From: Phoenicibacter sp963588595 | Lineage (GTDB): Bacteria; Actinomycetota; Coriobacteriia; Coriobacteriales; Eggerthellaceae | Direction: 5' to 3' | Assembly: GCA_963588595.1 (NCBI GenBank) | Contig: CAVAIA010000039.1 | Coordinates: 1-18,797, forward strand | DNA: 18,797 nt | Shown: one piece after another, positions 1 through 6,559 of the stretch | How the letters are laid out: each line of letters begins with the position of its first letter | How positions within the stretch are numbered: the first letter of the stretch is position 1 | Made by a program: the position numbers and the translations under genes | Notes under the pieces: generated by a model | What the model was told of the DNA's origin: nothing | Seen by the model: only the letters and a program-made list of their open reading frames with translations | The model's database searches: none

Positions 1-77
1 CGGGACGTGGCGCAGTCTGGTAGCGCGCTTGTTTTGGGAACAAGATGTCGCAGGTTCGAATCCTGTCGTCCCGACCA
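1..77 (+). tRNA. tRNA-Pro (anticodon TGG)
   Basis: A complete cloverleaf can be folded. The acceptor CGGGACG (1-7) pairs with CGTCCCG (67-73), followed by discriminator A74 and an encoded CCA (75-77). The anticodon stem CTTGT/ACAAG closes the loop TTTGGGA, giving anticodon TGG (proline). The D stem is GCGC/GCGC, and the T arm is GCAGG-TTCGAAT-CCTGT. A C1-G72 first pair with an A discriminator is the usual bacterial tRNA-Pro identity pattern. It begins at the first base of the window, so its promoter is not visible. It is followed 18 bases later by tRNA-Gly and then argS on the same strand. Confidence 0.97.
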
Positions 78-95
78 TTTCAGCGCAAAAGATAA

Positions 96-169
96 GCGGA
101 TGTGGTTCAATGGTAGAACTAAAGCCTTCCAAGCTTTCAACGCGGGTTCGATTCCCGTCATCCGCTCCA
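96..169 (+). tRNA. tRNA-Gly (anticodon TCC)
   Basis: The acceptor GCGGATG (96-102) pairs with CATCCGC (159-165), followed by discriminator T166 and an encoded CCA (167-169). The D stem is GTTC/GAAC. The anticodon stem AAAGC/GCTTT closes the loop CTTCCAA, giving anticodon TCC (glycine). The T arm is GCGGG-TTCGATT-CCCGT. It lies 18 bases after tRNA-Pro and its 3' end is 17 bases before the argS start codon. No promoter or terminator is visible on either side, so all three genes probably share one transcript. Confidence 0.97.
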
Positions 170-186
170 TTTCATTAAGGCAACCT

Positions 187-1917
187 ATGGACATCAAATC
201 TAAACTCGAATTATTAACAACTCAAGCCATCGAAAATGCAATTTCAACTGGTGAGTTGCATATGGAAACCTCTCAAATTCCAGATCCTGCATTGGAGCGC
301 CCGAGAGACGAATCAAATGGAGATTGGGCGTCCACCGTTGCGCTAAGAAGCGCTAAAATCGCAAAATGCGCACCTCAACAAATTGCAAACGCAATTGCAA
401 ACAACATGCCAAAAAATGAAATCGTTGAAGAAATTAACGTCGCAGGACCTGGCTTTATAAATTTCAAATTAAAAAATTCAATTTTCCAAGAAATAATAAA
501 CGAAGTTAGAGCCGAGGGCGAAAACTTTGGAAAAAGCGATTTTGGAGCTGGTTTAAGAGTTAACCTTGAATATGTCTCAGCAAACCCAACTGGACCTATG
601 CACGTTGGTCATGGACGTTGGGCAGCGCTAGGATCTTCGATTGCAAATGTGATGAATCATGCAGGATATGATGTTAGTCAGGAGTTCTACGTTAACGACC
701 ATGGTGTTCAAATGGACGTCTTCGGAAATTCTATCTCTGTTAGATATATGCAACTTCTTGGTCACGACATTGAAATGCCTGAAAAGTGCTATGGTGGAGC
801 TTATGTTAAAGACATCGCACAAAAAATAATAGATAAGCATGGTAAAAAGTATGAAAATTGGGAAGAAAATCCTAGGATGGAAGAGTTTCGAGAAATCGGC
901 TATGAGTTGATGCTCGCTGATCAAAAAAGAATTTGTTCTTCTATTGGGACAAACTTCGACACTTGGTTTTCTGAAAGATCCCTTTATCAAGAAGATGAAA
1001 ACGGAATTAGCATGGTCGACAAAGCAATGAATGCCATGAAGGATAAAGGTTTTGTTTATGAAAGCGAAGGCGCAACTTGGTTTAAGTCAACCGAACTTGG
1101 AGATGACAAAGACCGCGTCTTAATAAAAGCAAATGGCGAGATGACTTACTTCATGAGCGATGTTGCTTACCATTATGACAAAATGCAGCGAGGTTTTGAC
1201 CACCTAATTGACCTTTGGGGAGCTGACCATCACGGTTACATAAAAAGATGCGAATGCATGATGGAGGCTTGGGGGTATAAAGGTAAACTCGAAGTGTTGT
1301 TAGGTCAGCTTGTTAACTTATTTAGAGATGGGCAAAGCGTTCGCATGTCAAAGCGAACCGGAGAGATGGTAACTTTAGAAGAGCTCATAGACGAGGTTGG
1401 AAGCGATGCAACTAGATATTTAATGCTCGCTAAATCAAGCGACCAACAAATCGACTTTGACATTGAAGTTGCAAAGAAAAAAGACTCATCAAATCCAGTT
1501 TATTATGTTCAATATGCCCATGCAAGAATTTGTTCGATCTTGAGAAAAGCAGCTATCGAAGATGGGGTGTCGGAAAATGATGTCGATAATGCAAACGTCG
1601 ACGATCTAGCAAATAAGCTCATTTCAAGCGAAGTTAATCTCTCGCTTTTAGATGACGAGTCCGAAATCGCTTTGATGAGAAAAATGACAGACTTCAAAGA
1701 GTTTATAGAAATTACAGCTAAAGACCGTGCTCCTTATAGATGCACCCACTATGTTGAAGAATTAGCTTCTTTATTTCACACCTTTTACACAAATTGTCAC
1801 GTTATACAAGATGACAAAGGTTTGCAAGAAGCGAGACTTGCTCTTTGTGATGCAACGAGAAAGTTAATTGCTTTAGTGCTTTCATTGCTTGGAGTTAACG
1901 CACCGACGAAGATGTAG
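187..1917 (+). CDS. argS: Arginyl-tRNA synthetase (ArgRS)
   Basis: Class I aminoacyl-tRNA synthetase that charges tRNA-Arg with arginine using ATP in the cytoplasm. The 576-residue product is close to the usual family length (about 550-590). In order: an N-terminal additional domain (about residues 1-115), the HIGH-type motif HVGH at about 139-142 within NPTGPMHVGHGRWAALGSS, the KMSKS-type motif RMSKR at 386-390, and an all-helical DALR anticodon-binding domain at the C terminus. The open frame extends upstream to position 7, but that extension only translates the two tRNA genes. ATG at 187 is preceded by AAGG (177-180) at a 6-base spacing, so I take it as the start. The mRNA leader after tRNA-Gly processing would be only 17 bases. 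The stop TAG (1915-1917) lies one base from the 3' end of the opposing tRNA-Val gene. Confidence 0.97.
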   Translation: MDIKSKLELLTTQAIENAISTGELHMETSQIPDPALERPRDESNGDWASTVALRSAKIAKCAPQQIANAIANNMPKNEIVEEINVAGPGFINFKLKNSIFQEIINEVRAEGENFGKSDFGAGLRVNLEYVSANPTGPMHVGHGRWAALGSSIANVMNHAGYDVSQEFYVNDHGVQMDVFGNSISVRYMQLLGHDIEMPEKCYGGAYVKDIAQKIIDKHGKKYENWEENPRMEEFREIGYELMLADQKRICSSIGTNFDTWFSERSLYQEDENGISMVDKAMNAMKDKGFVYESEGATWFKSTELGDDKDRVLIKANGEMTYFMSDVAYHYDKMQRGFDHLIDLWGADHHGYIKRCECMMEAWGYKGKLEVLLGQLVNLFRDGQSVRMSKRTGEMVTLEELIDEVGSDATRYLMLAKSSDQQIDFDIEVAKKKDSSNPVYYVQYAHARICSILRKAAIEDGVSENDVDNANVDDLANKLISSEVNLSLLDDESEIALMRKMTDFKEFIEITAKDRAPYRCTHYVEELASLFHTFYTNCHVIQDDKGLQEARLALCDATRKLIALVLSLLGVNAPTKM

Positions 1918-1918
1918 A

Positions 1919-1993
1919 TGGTGGTCGCTACAGGATTTGAACCTGCGACCCTCGCCGTGTGAAGGCGATGCTCTCCCACTGAGCCAAGCGACC
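1919..1993 (-). tRNA. tRNA-Val (anticodon CAC)
   Basis: Read on the - strand, the acceptor GGTCGCT (1993-1987) pairs with AGCGACC (1929-1923), followed by discriminator A1922 and an encoded CCA (1921-1919). The D stem is GCTC/GAGC. The anticodon stem TCGCC/GGCGA closes the loop TTCACAC, giving anticodon CAC, which reads GTG (valine). The T arm is GCAGG-TTCAAAT-CCTGT. The gene is convergent with argS and almost touches its stop codon. A TATAAT promoter element sits 21-26 bases upstream of the 5' end. Confidence 0.97.
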
Positions 1994-2013
1994 AATTTTA
2001 AAGAACTGAAAAA

Positions 2014-2043
2014 ATTATAACAAATCAAGTAAATTGGTGCCAG
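2014..2043 (-). promoter_or_regulatory. Putative promoter of tRNA-Val
   Basis: On the - strand a perfect TATAAT (2019-2014) lies upstream of tRNA-Val. Eighteen bases further upstream is CTGGCA (2043-2038), a 4/6 match to the -35 consensus TTGACA. The predicted start is near 2007, giving a pre-tRNA leader of about 14 bases, which is reasonable for a tRNA gene. The -35 hexamer falls inside the first copy of the GTGCCAGACTT repeat (2031-2051). The -10 call is fairly firm; the -35 call is tentative. Confidence 0.5.
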
Positions 2044-2051
2044 ACTTAAAA
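2031..2051 (+). repeat. Short repeat copy A (core GTGCCAGACTT)
   Basis: A 21-base stretch that matches 2116-2136 at 19 of 21 positions. The shared core is GTGCCAGAC(T/C)TAAAA, preceded by AAATT. It lies in the tRNA-Val/tetR intergenic region, over the proposed -35 box of tRNA-Val. Its 11-base core GTGCCAGACTT is also found, in coding orientation, twice in pyrF. It could be an operator or a copy of a small dispersed element; the sequence alone does not decide. Confidence 0.75.
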
Positions 2052-2097
2052 CTTCCAGGAAATTAGTTTACAAAACGTTTCTTATTTACATGAATTG

Positions 2098-2106
2098 TGG
2101 TATTCT
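2098..2106 (+). promoter_or_regulatory. Putative extended -10 promoter of the tetR gene
   Basis: TGG followed by TATTCT (2101-2106) matches an extended -10 element (TGn plus a 4/6 TATAAT). No good -35 box lies 17 bases upstream, which extended -10 promoters tolerate. A start near 2113 would give a 37-base leader containing repeat copy B. An 8-base palindrome AAACGTTT (2073-2080) lies just upstream and is a possible operator half-core, but 8 bases is weak evidence. Confidence 0.35.
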
Positions 2107-2115
2107 AGTCAAAGG

Positions 2116-2136
2116 AAATTCGTGCCAGACCTAAAA
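2116..2136 (+). repeat. Short repeat copy B (core GTGCCAGAC)
   Basis: Direct repeat of 2031-2051, 85 bases away start to start, with 19 of 21 positions identical. It lies between the proposed tetR -10 element and the tetR start codon, so a protein bound here could block transcription. The 85-base spacing is close to eight helical turns, which would put the two copies on the same DNA face. That is compatible with looping but is only suggestive. Confidence 0.75.
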
Positions 2137-2149
2137 TTGAGAGCAAAAA

Positions 2150-2794
2150 ATGACTGACTTTATAAGAGCAAGATCATCTGAACAAAAAGCGCAAAGGATG
2201 CAAGAGGTAAAAGAGGTCACTGCCTCCCTTTTTGAAAAGTTGCCTTACCACGAAATAACGCTGTCCACAATAGGCGAGAACTTAGGATGGTCTCGTGCAA
2301 ACCTCTATAAGTATGTTTCGTCAAAAGAAGAGGTCTTCTTGTCCCTTGCCGACGATGCTCGTCACGCCTACTACAATGATCTAATGCAAGCTTTTTCTCA
2401 TAGCGAAGATCTAGATCATAGACAAATTGCGCAAAGGTGGGCAACAATTTATGACAACAATAAAGATTGGGCAACACTAGGATCGATCCTTGTTTCAATC
2501 ATTGAGCAAAACGTCAGCTACGAGCGCCTCAAGGAATTCAAGAAAAACTACTACGATGAAGTGTTTTCCCTAACCAAAAATATTGCCGCTAACATAGGCG
2601 TACCAAAAGATGACTTCACAAGCTTTTTCAATACAATTCACTACCATGCAAGTGGCATTTGTGGCGTTTGCGCAACAAATCCTCAAGTTAAAAAAATCAA
2701 AACAGAGCTGGGCATTCCAAAAGAAGAGGCTAATTTCAAAAATGAAATGGAAAAGTTTATCTTGATGTGCCTTGATACCTATTGCGAAGACTAA
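2150..2794 (+). CDS. TetR/AcrR-family transcriptional regulator
   Basis: A 214-residue protein with the standard TetR layout. An N-terminal helix-turn-helix domain occupies about residues 8-60, with a recognition-helix region reading LGWSRANLYKYVSSKEEVF. A helical ligand-binding and dimerisation domain follows to the end. The family binds palindromic operators as dimers and usually represses its own or a neighbouring gene until a small ligand binds. The ligand and target cannot be read from the sequence. The C-terminal part has an unusual CGVC pair (in ASGICGVCATN), which could sense redox or metal but may be structural. ATG at 2150 has only a weak purine-rich GAGAG (2139-2143) upstream. The gene is divergent from tRNA-Val, and its stop codon overlaps that of pyrF, so control of a drug pump or enzyme next door is not indicated. 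Autoregulation through the flanking direct repeats is possible. Confidence 0.88.
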   Translation: MTDFIRARSSEQKAQRMQEVKEVTASLFEKLPYHEITLSTIGENLGWSRANLYKYVSSKEEVFLSLADDARHAYYNDLMQAFSHSEDLDHRQIAQRWATIYDNNKDWATLGSILVSIIEQNVSYERLKEFKKNYYDEVFSLTKNIAANIGVPKDDFTSFFNTIHYHASGICGVCATNPQVKKIKTELGIPKEEANFKNEMEKFILMCLDTYCED

Positions 2795-3546
2795 TTCAAA
2801 TTTTCAACGATCTCATAAAATGACGCCACTGGATCAAGTGCATCAGTTATAGGTCTGCCTATCACAATGTGAGAAGCGCCATTTTCGAAAGCTTCCTTTG
2901 GAGTAGCTGCCCTTTTTTGGTCTGAAAGAGACGAGCCCTTAGGACGAACTCCAGGAGTTACAATTAAAGCTTCTTCGCCAAGACGCGCCCTCAACATCTT
3001 CGCCTCGCGAGGGGATGCAACAACGCCAGAAAGACCAGAGTTAATCGCATTTTCGGCAAGAGCGTTGATTTGTTCATCCATCGACCGCTCCACGCCCATA
3101 GCTTTAAGCTCGACTTCACTCATGGATGTCAAAACTGTAATTGCAAGCAAGTCTGGCACTTTTTTCCCGATAGCATTTGCACCCTCGATCGCTCCCTTCA
3201 AGGCAGCTTCCATCATCTCGTTGCCGCCTACGGCATGCATAGTTAACATGTCTGCACTGCTCTTAGTAGCACTCCTAGCAGCTCCAAAAACTTGGTGAGG
3301 GATGTCAAAAAACTTTAGATCCAAAAAGACGTTATAACCGCGATCCTTCAAAATCTTTATAATCTCATCACCATAAGCATAATAAAGAGTCATGCCAATC
3401 TTTACCCATTTAGCATCATTTCTTAATTGATATGCAATTGATAACGCTTTATCTGCCTCACAATCAAGAGCAATAATGACTCTATCACTCCGTGGAAGTT
3501 CTCTCCAACTCAAGTCTGGCACTTTTTTCTCATCGCTTTCTAACAC
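2791..3546 (-). CDS. pyrF: Orotidine-5'-phosphate decarboxylase
   Basis: Catalyses OMP to UMP plus CO2, the last step of de novo UMP synthesis, in the cytoplasm. The catalytic Lys/Asp signature DLKFFDIP is at residues 76-83, the phosphate-site segment IVTPGVRP follows, and the C-terminal VIGRPITDA loop closes the barrel. It has 251 residues, slightly longer than many bacterial PyrF proteins (about 230-240). The start is GTG (3546-3544), supported by AGGAGG at 3558-3553 with a 6-base spacer. About 20 residues precede the conserved first strand DRVIIALD. Part of this extension (KKVPDL, residues 7-12) is encoded by a 19-base repeat whose second copy encodes KKVPDL again at residues 128-133. Its 5' end overlaps pyrD by 7 bases, and its stop TAG overlaps the stop of the opposing tetR gene. 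Confidence 0.96.
   Translation of the reverse strand: MLESDEKKVPDLSWRELPRSDRVIIALDCEADKALSIAYQLRNDAKWVKIGMTLYYAYGDEIIKILKDRGYNVFLDLKFFDIPHQVFGAARSATKSSADMLTMHAVGGNEMMEAALKGAIEGANAIGKKVPDLLAITVLTSMSEVELKAMGVERSMDEQINALAENAINSGLSGVVASPREAKMLRARLGEEALIVTPGVRPKGSSLSDQKRAATPKEAFENGASHIVIGRPITDALDPVASFYEIVENLN
3148..3166 (-). repeat. 19-base repeat copy C, inside pyrF
   Basis: The - strand reads GAAAAAAGTGCCAGACTTG, identical over 19 bases to copy D at 3511-3529, 363 bases (121 codons) away. It is in the same reading frame and gives KKVPDL at residues 128-133, just before the conserved strand LLAITVLTS. It shares the core GTGCCAGACTT with the intergenic copy A. Confidence 0.85.
3511..3529 (-). repeat. 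19-base repeat copy D, at the start of pyrF
   Basis: The - strand reads GAAAAAAGTGCCAGACTTG, identical to copy C. It encodes KKVPDL at residues 7-12 of PyrF, within the N-terminal extension that precedes the conserved enzyme fold. Confidence 0.85.
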
Positions 3547-4448
3547 AACAATCCTCCTGTCAAGTCTGACACTCTTTTGACCCCTTGTTCTTCACAAAAT
3601 TGTTCCAACTCAAAGATTATTCGAGTCGTTGAAGTTGGGTCTATGAAATTTGAAAAACCGATACCTACAGCTGATGCGCCTGCGAGCATAAACTCAACAG
3701 CGTCCTCACCGCTACAAATTCCACCCATCCCTATAATCGGCATTTTTGTCGCTTGCCAACATTGATAAACACATTTAAGCGCAATAGGTTTTAGGCAAGG
3801 ACCTGCCATGCCACCAATCACTCTCGAGATCTTAGGTTTCCTTGTCTTCGCATCTATCGCCATGCCTTGAACAGAGTTGATTAACGACAATGCATCCGCA
3901 CCAGCCTCTTGAACAGCCTTAGCGATAATCGTTATATCTGTCACGTTTGGCGTTAGTTTAGCGCTAATCGTTTTGCTCGTAACTTTTCTGCATGCAGATA
4001 TAACATTCGACGCAGCTTTTGGATCTGTTCCCAAAGAAGCGCCGCCACAAGACACATTTGGGCATGAAATGTTAACTTCATAGGCGTCAACTTCGACGTC
4101 CTCCAAGACTTCAATGACTTGAACATACTCTTCCAAAGAATGACCGCAGACATTAGCAATAATTTTTGCTCCCTTATCTTTGAGCCATGGGTAGTCATTT
4201 TCAATCCATGCCTCAACTCCATCATTTTGAAGTCCGATGCAATTTATCATTCCTCCATAAATCTCACACATGCGAGGCGTTTCATTTCCTTGCCAAGGAA
4301 CAGGTGACATACCCTTAGCTGTCACCGCTCCAAGTTTTGCCACATCTACAAAATCGCTATATGGCTTGCCCGACTCAAAAGTTCCTGAACAATTGGTAAC
4401 AGGGTTCTTCATCTCAAGTCCGCCAACGTTAACTCTCATGTCTACCAC
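3540..4448 (-). CDS. pyrD: Dihydroorotate dehydrogenase, class 1B catalytic subunit (PyrDB)
   Basis: FMN-containing subunit that oxidises dihydroorotate to orotate and passes electrons to PyrK, forming a cytoplasmic heterotetramer that uses NAD+. It has 302 residues, the usual class 1B length. Visible motifs are the N-terminal GxxxxNPVTNCSGTF segment, Lys45 in TAKGMSP, NCIGLQNDGV, and the active-site cysteine Cys129 in NISCPNVS. Cys rather than Ser as the base marks class 1. The FMN-phosphate motif GMGGICSGEDA lies in the C-terminal part. The start is GTG (4448-4446): GGAGG at 4460-4456 is 7 bases away, against 16 bases for the alternative ATG at 4439. It overlaps pyrK by 7 bases and pyrF by 7 bases; the pyrF ribosome-binding site lies within its last codons. 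The C-terminal KRVSDLTG segment is encoded by a degenerate copy of the nearby repeat. Confidence 0.96.
   Translation of the reverse strand: MVDMRVNVGGLEMKNPVTNCSGTFESGKPYSDFVDVAKLGAVTAKGMSPVPWQGNETPRMCEIYGGMINCIGLQNDGVEAWIENDYPWLKDKGAKIIANVCGHSLEEYVQVIEVLEDVEVDAYEVNISCPNVSCGGASLGTDPKAASNVISACRKVTSKTISAKLTPNVTDITIIAKAVQEAGADALSLINSVQGMAIDAKTRKPKISRVIGGMAGPCLKPIALKCVYQCWQATKMPIIGMGGICSGEDAVEFMLAGASAVGIGFSNFIDPTSTTRIIFELEQFCEEQGVKRVSDLTGGLLC
3561..3579 (-). repeat. Degenerate repeat copy E, 3' end of pyrD
   Basis: The - strand reads CAAAAGAGTGTCAGACTTG, resembling copies C and D (GAAAAAAGTGCCAGACTTG) with four mismatches. It lies 50 bases from copy D and encodes KRVSDL near the PyrD C terminus. 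A similar 'G-V-x-x-I/V-x-D-L' ending is common in PyrD proteins, so this copy may be a chance resemblance from shared amino acids. Confidence 0.4.
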
Positions 4449-5254
4449 AAGATCACCTCCGCAGGAAAAATAGGGCCGCTCTCACACGACTTAACTTTGC
4501 CACCAGTCGTGTTAACCACGCACGTTTTGCAAGCGCCAACCCCACAAGCCATCCGCTCTTCCATTGAGACTTCAACGTGTTTAACTTTACCCTTAGCGCT
4601 CAACGCAACTTCCTTCATTACAGGCGCCGGTCCACAAGTTGCGACATAGTCATAAAGTTTACTGTTTAAAAGCTCTAACGCTGGACGAGTGCAAAATCCA
4701 GAGTAGCCAAAGGTTCCATCGTCTGTTGCACAAGTTAGAGTGTTTAAAGAAAGAGCAGCGTAATTGTCTTTCAAAACAAGCAATTCTTTAGTCCTTGCGC
4801 CTAGAACAACATCCACTCTTGCTGAAGCGTGAGTTAGATTTCTTGCAAGCATATAGAGCGGAGCTGCCCCAACTCCGCCGCCAACTAAAAGAACATTTTT
4901 ATCGTTGAAATCAATCTCTTGACTAAAAGATGATTGCCAACAATTGCCCAAGGGAGCAATTATAGAGGTAACATCCCCCTTCTTCCATGAGGCCATAGCA
5001 CGCGTTCCCTTGCCTTTAATCTCATACACAATCTCAATTTGATCGGAAGAAGGCTCAGCGTTAAAAACCGAAAAAGGTCTTCTTAACATCGCCATTTTCC
5101 CGCCATCAACTTGCAAATGAACGAATTGTCCTGGCATAATTGCTTTTGATGCCCGAGAAGACTTCAGTGTCAACTTCCAAATACATGAAGCGAGTTGAAT
5201 GTTGTCTAAAACCTCAACATCTTCTAAAAATTTTTTACTTGCTTGATTTTTCAA
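4442..5254 (-). CDS. pyrK: Dihydroorotate dehydrogenase electron-transfer subunit PyrK
   Basis: FAD and [2Fe-2S] subunit of class 1B dihydroorotate dehydrogenase that passes electrons from PyrD to NAD+. It has 270 residues, typical for the family. In order: an FAD-binding beta barrel with RRPFSV at 58-63, an NAD-binding fold with GGGVGAAPLY at 125-134, and a C-terminal iron-sulfur cluster site with Cys237, Cys242, Cys245 and Cys257 in the pattern C-x4-C-x2-C-x11-C. The start is TTG (5254-5252), preceded by GGAG (5263-5260) at 5 bases; no ATG is better placed. It starts 12 bases after the pyrC stop and overlaps pyrD by 7 bases, consistent with stoichiometric production of the two subunits. Some annotations call this gene pyrDII. 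Confidence 0.96.
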   Translation of the reverse strand: MKNQASKKFLEDVEVLDNIQLASCIWKLTLKSSRASKAIMPGQFVHLQVDGGKMAMLRRPFSVFNAEPSSDQIEIVYEIKGKGTRAMASWKKGDVTSIIAPLGNCWQSSFSQEIDFNDKNVLLVGGGVGAAPLYMLARNLTHASARVDVVLGARTKELLVLKDNYAALSLNTLTCATDDGTFGYSGFCTRPALELLNSKLYDYVATCGPAPVMKEVALSAKGKVKHVEVSMEERMACGVGACKTCVVNTTGGKVKSCESGPIFPAEVILW

Positions 5255-5266
5255 GGTATCTCCAAA

Positions 5267-6559
5267 CTAGCCAACTATCTTTTCATCTTTGAAAACAAAC
5301 TCACCATCAACTAACACATCTGTTGGCTTTCCAATAAACTCACAACCCTCAAATCCATAGATCCCAGACTTAGATTGCCAAGCACTCTCTCCCGCAACCC
5401 ACTTCTTGTGGTCATCAAATATAGTTATGTCTGCAATAGAGCCTTCCCTAAGTTCAACAGGCTCAAGACGCAGTATTTTACGCGGATTAACAGCCATAAG
5501 TTCAACAAGTCGAGCGATGTCAATTTCATTATTTGTAACAAGGTTTGTTAAAACAGCTCCAAGAGAAGTTTCAAGACCACACATCCCAAATGGCGCGAGC
5601 TCAAACTCCCTGTCCTTTTCATAAATTGCATGAGGCGCATGATCTGTAACAATAATGTCAACCGTTCCATCCTTGACCCCTTGTATTAGAGCATCCGCAT
5701 CCTCTTTCGTTCTCAAAGGAGGGTTTACTTTCAAATTTGTTGGATACATGTCATCGATGTCATCCTCACAAAAAAACATATGGTGAGGAGTAACTTCACA
5801 AGTTACAGGCAAACCTTCTTCCTTAGCCCTTTTGATAAGCGAAAGTCCTCTTTTAGTCGTCACATGTTGAACATGGAGCGGACATCCAGTTAGCCTGCAA
5901 AGGGAAATGTCTCTCTCTATTATTATCTCTTCACCTTCTGCAGGCCAAGAGGTAAGACCCAAACGTGTTGAAATAACACCCTCGTTCACCTGCCCATCTC
6001 CGACAAGTGAGTCATCTTGAGCATGAGTTGCAACAACGCAATCGAATTGCGATGCATAATCCATAACAAGACGCATGATTCCAGCCTTTTGCACACCTTG
6101 GCCATCATCTGTGAACATTCTTACTCCATGAGCAAACATATTTCCCATGTCAGAAAGAATTTCACCTTGCCTTTCCTTAGTGCAAGCGCCACTGACTGAA
6201 ACTTTGCATTTTCCCCTCTCCCTTGAAATTGCGCTAACATATTCAACGCCAACGGCATCATCAACGCAAGGATCCGTGTTTGGCATAGCGCAAATTTGCG
6301 TGAATCCGCCAGCAGCCGCAGCTCGCGTTCCACTTTCAATGTCCTCTTTATATTCAAAACCAGGTTCACGAAGGTGCACATGCGCGTCAACTAAGCCAGG
6401 AACTAGTGTTTTTCCGCTAACGTCAACAACTTCGCACGCTTCACCATCTAAATTGTTGCCTACCTTTTCAATTTTTCCATTATCTATAATTAAATCAACG
6501 TTATCATCAAGACCAACTTGTGGATCAACAACATGAGCTCCTTTAAGCATCAATGCCAT
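5267..6559 (-). CDS. pyrC: Dihydroorotase, class I
   Basis: Zinc amidohydrolase that cyclises carbamoyl-aspartate to dihydroorotate. It has 430 residues, the class I length (class II enzymes are about 350). Metal and active-site residues are visible: HVH at 60-62 within HVHLREPG, Asp151 in FTDDG, His179 in ATHAQD, His232 in HVQHVTT, and Asp306/His307 in VTDHAPH. Asp151 at the bridging position is the class I pattern. The frame opens at a GTG (6568), but that codon overlaps the ribosome-binding site AGGAGG (6573-6568). ATG at 6559 follows at an 8-base spacing and is the likely start. It overlaps the end of pyrB by 17 bases, so the ribosome-binding site is inside pyrB and the two are probably translationally coupled. 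Confidence 0.96.
   Translation of the reverse strand: MALMLKGAHVVDPQVGLDDNVDLIIDNGKIEKVGNNLDGEACEVVDVSGKTLVPGLVDAHVHLREPGFEYKEDIESGTRAAAAGGFTQICAMPNTDPCVDDAVGVEYVSAISRERGKCKVSVSGACTKERQGEILSDMGNMFAHGVRMFTDDGQGVQKAGIMRLVMDYASQFDCVVATHAQDDSLVGDGQVNEGVISTRLGLTSWPAEGEEIIIERDISLCRLTGCPLHVQHVTTKRGLSLIKRAKEEGLPVTCEVTPHHMFFCEDDIDDMYPTNLKVNPPLRTKEDADALIQGVKDGTVDIIVTDHAPHAIYEKDREFELAPFGMCGLETSLGAVLTNLVTNNEIDIARLVELMAVNPRKILRLEPVELREGSIADITIFDDHKKWVAGESAWQSKSGIYGFEGCEFIGKPTDVLVDGEFVFKDEKIVG

Noticed and set aside
7..186. 60-residue N-terminal extension of the argS frame
   Set aside because: It translates across the two tRNA genes; ATG 187 has its own ribosome-binding site and gives the family length.
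628..990. 120-residue open frame opposite argS
   Set aside because: No recognisable domain, fully inside argS, no ribosome-binding site worth noting.
2700..2800. Bidirectional terminator between tetR and pyrF
   Set aside because: The stop codons overlap and no GC-rich hairpin with a T tract was found on either strand.
6147..6536. 129-residue open frame opposite pyrC, and similar long frames opposite cmk (13308-13697) and scpB (16037-16468)
   Set aside because: Low-complexity Ser/Thr/Pro-rich products fully inside well-identified genes; typical antisense shadows.
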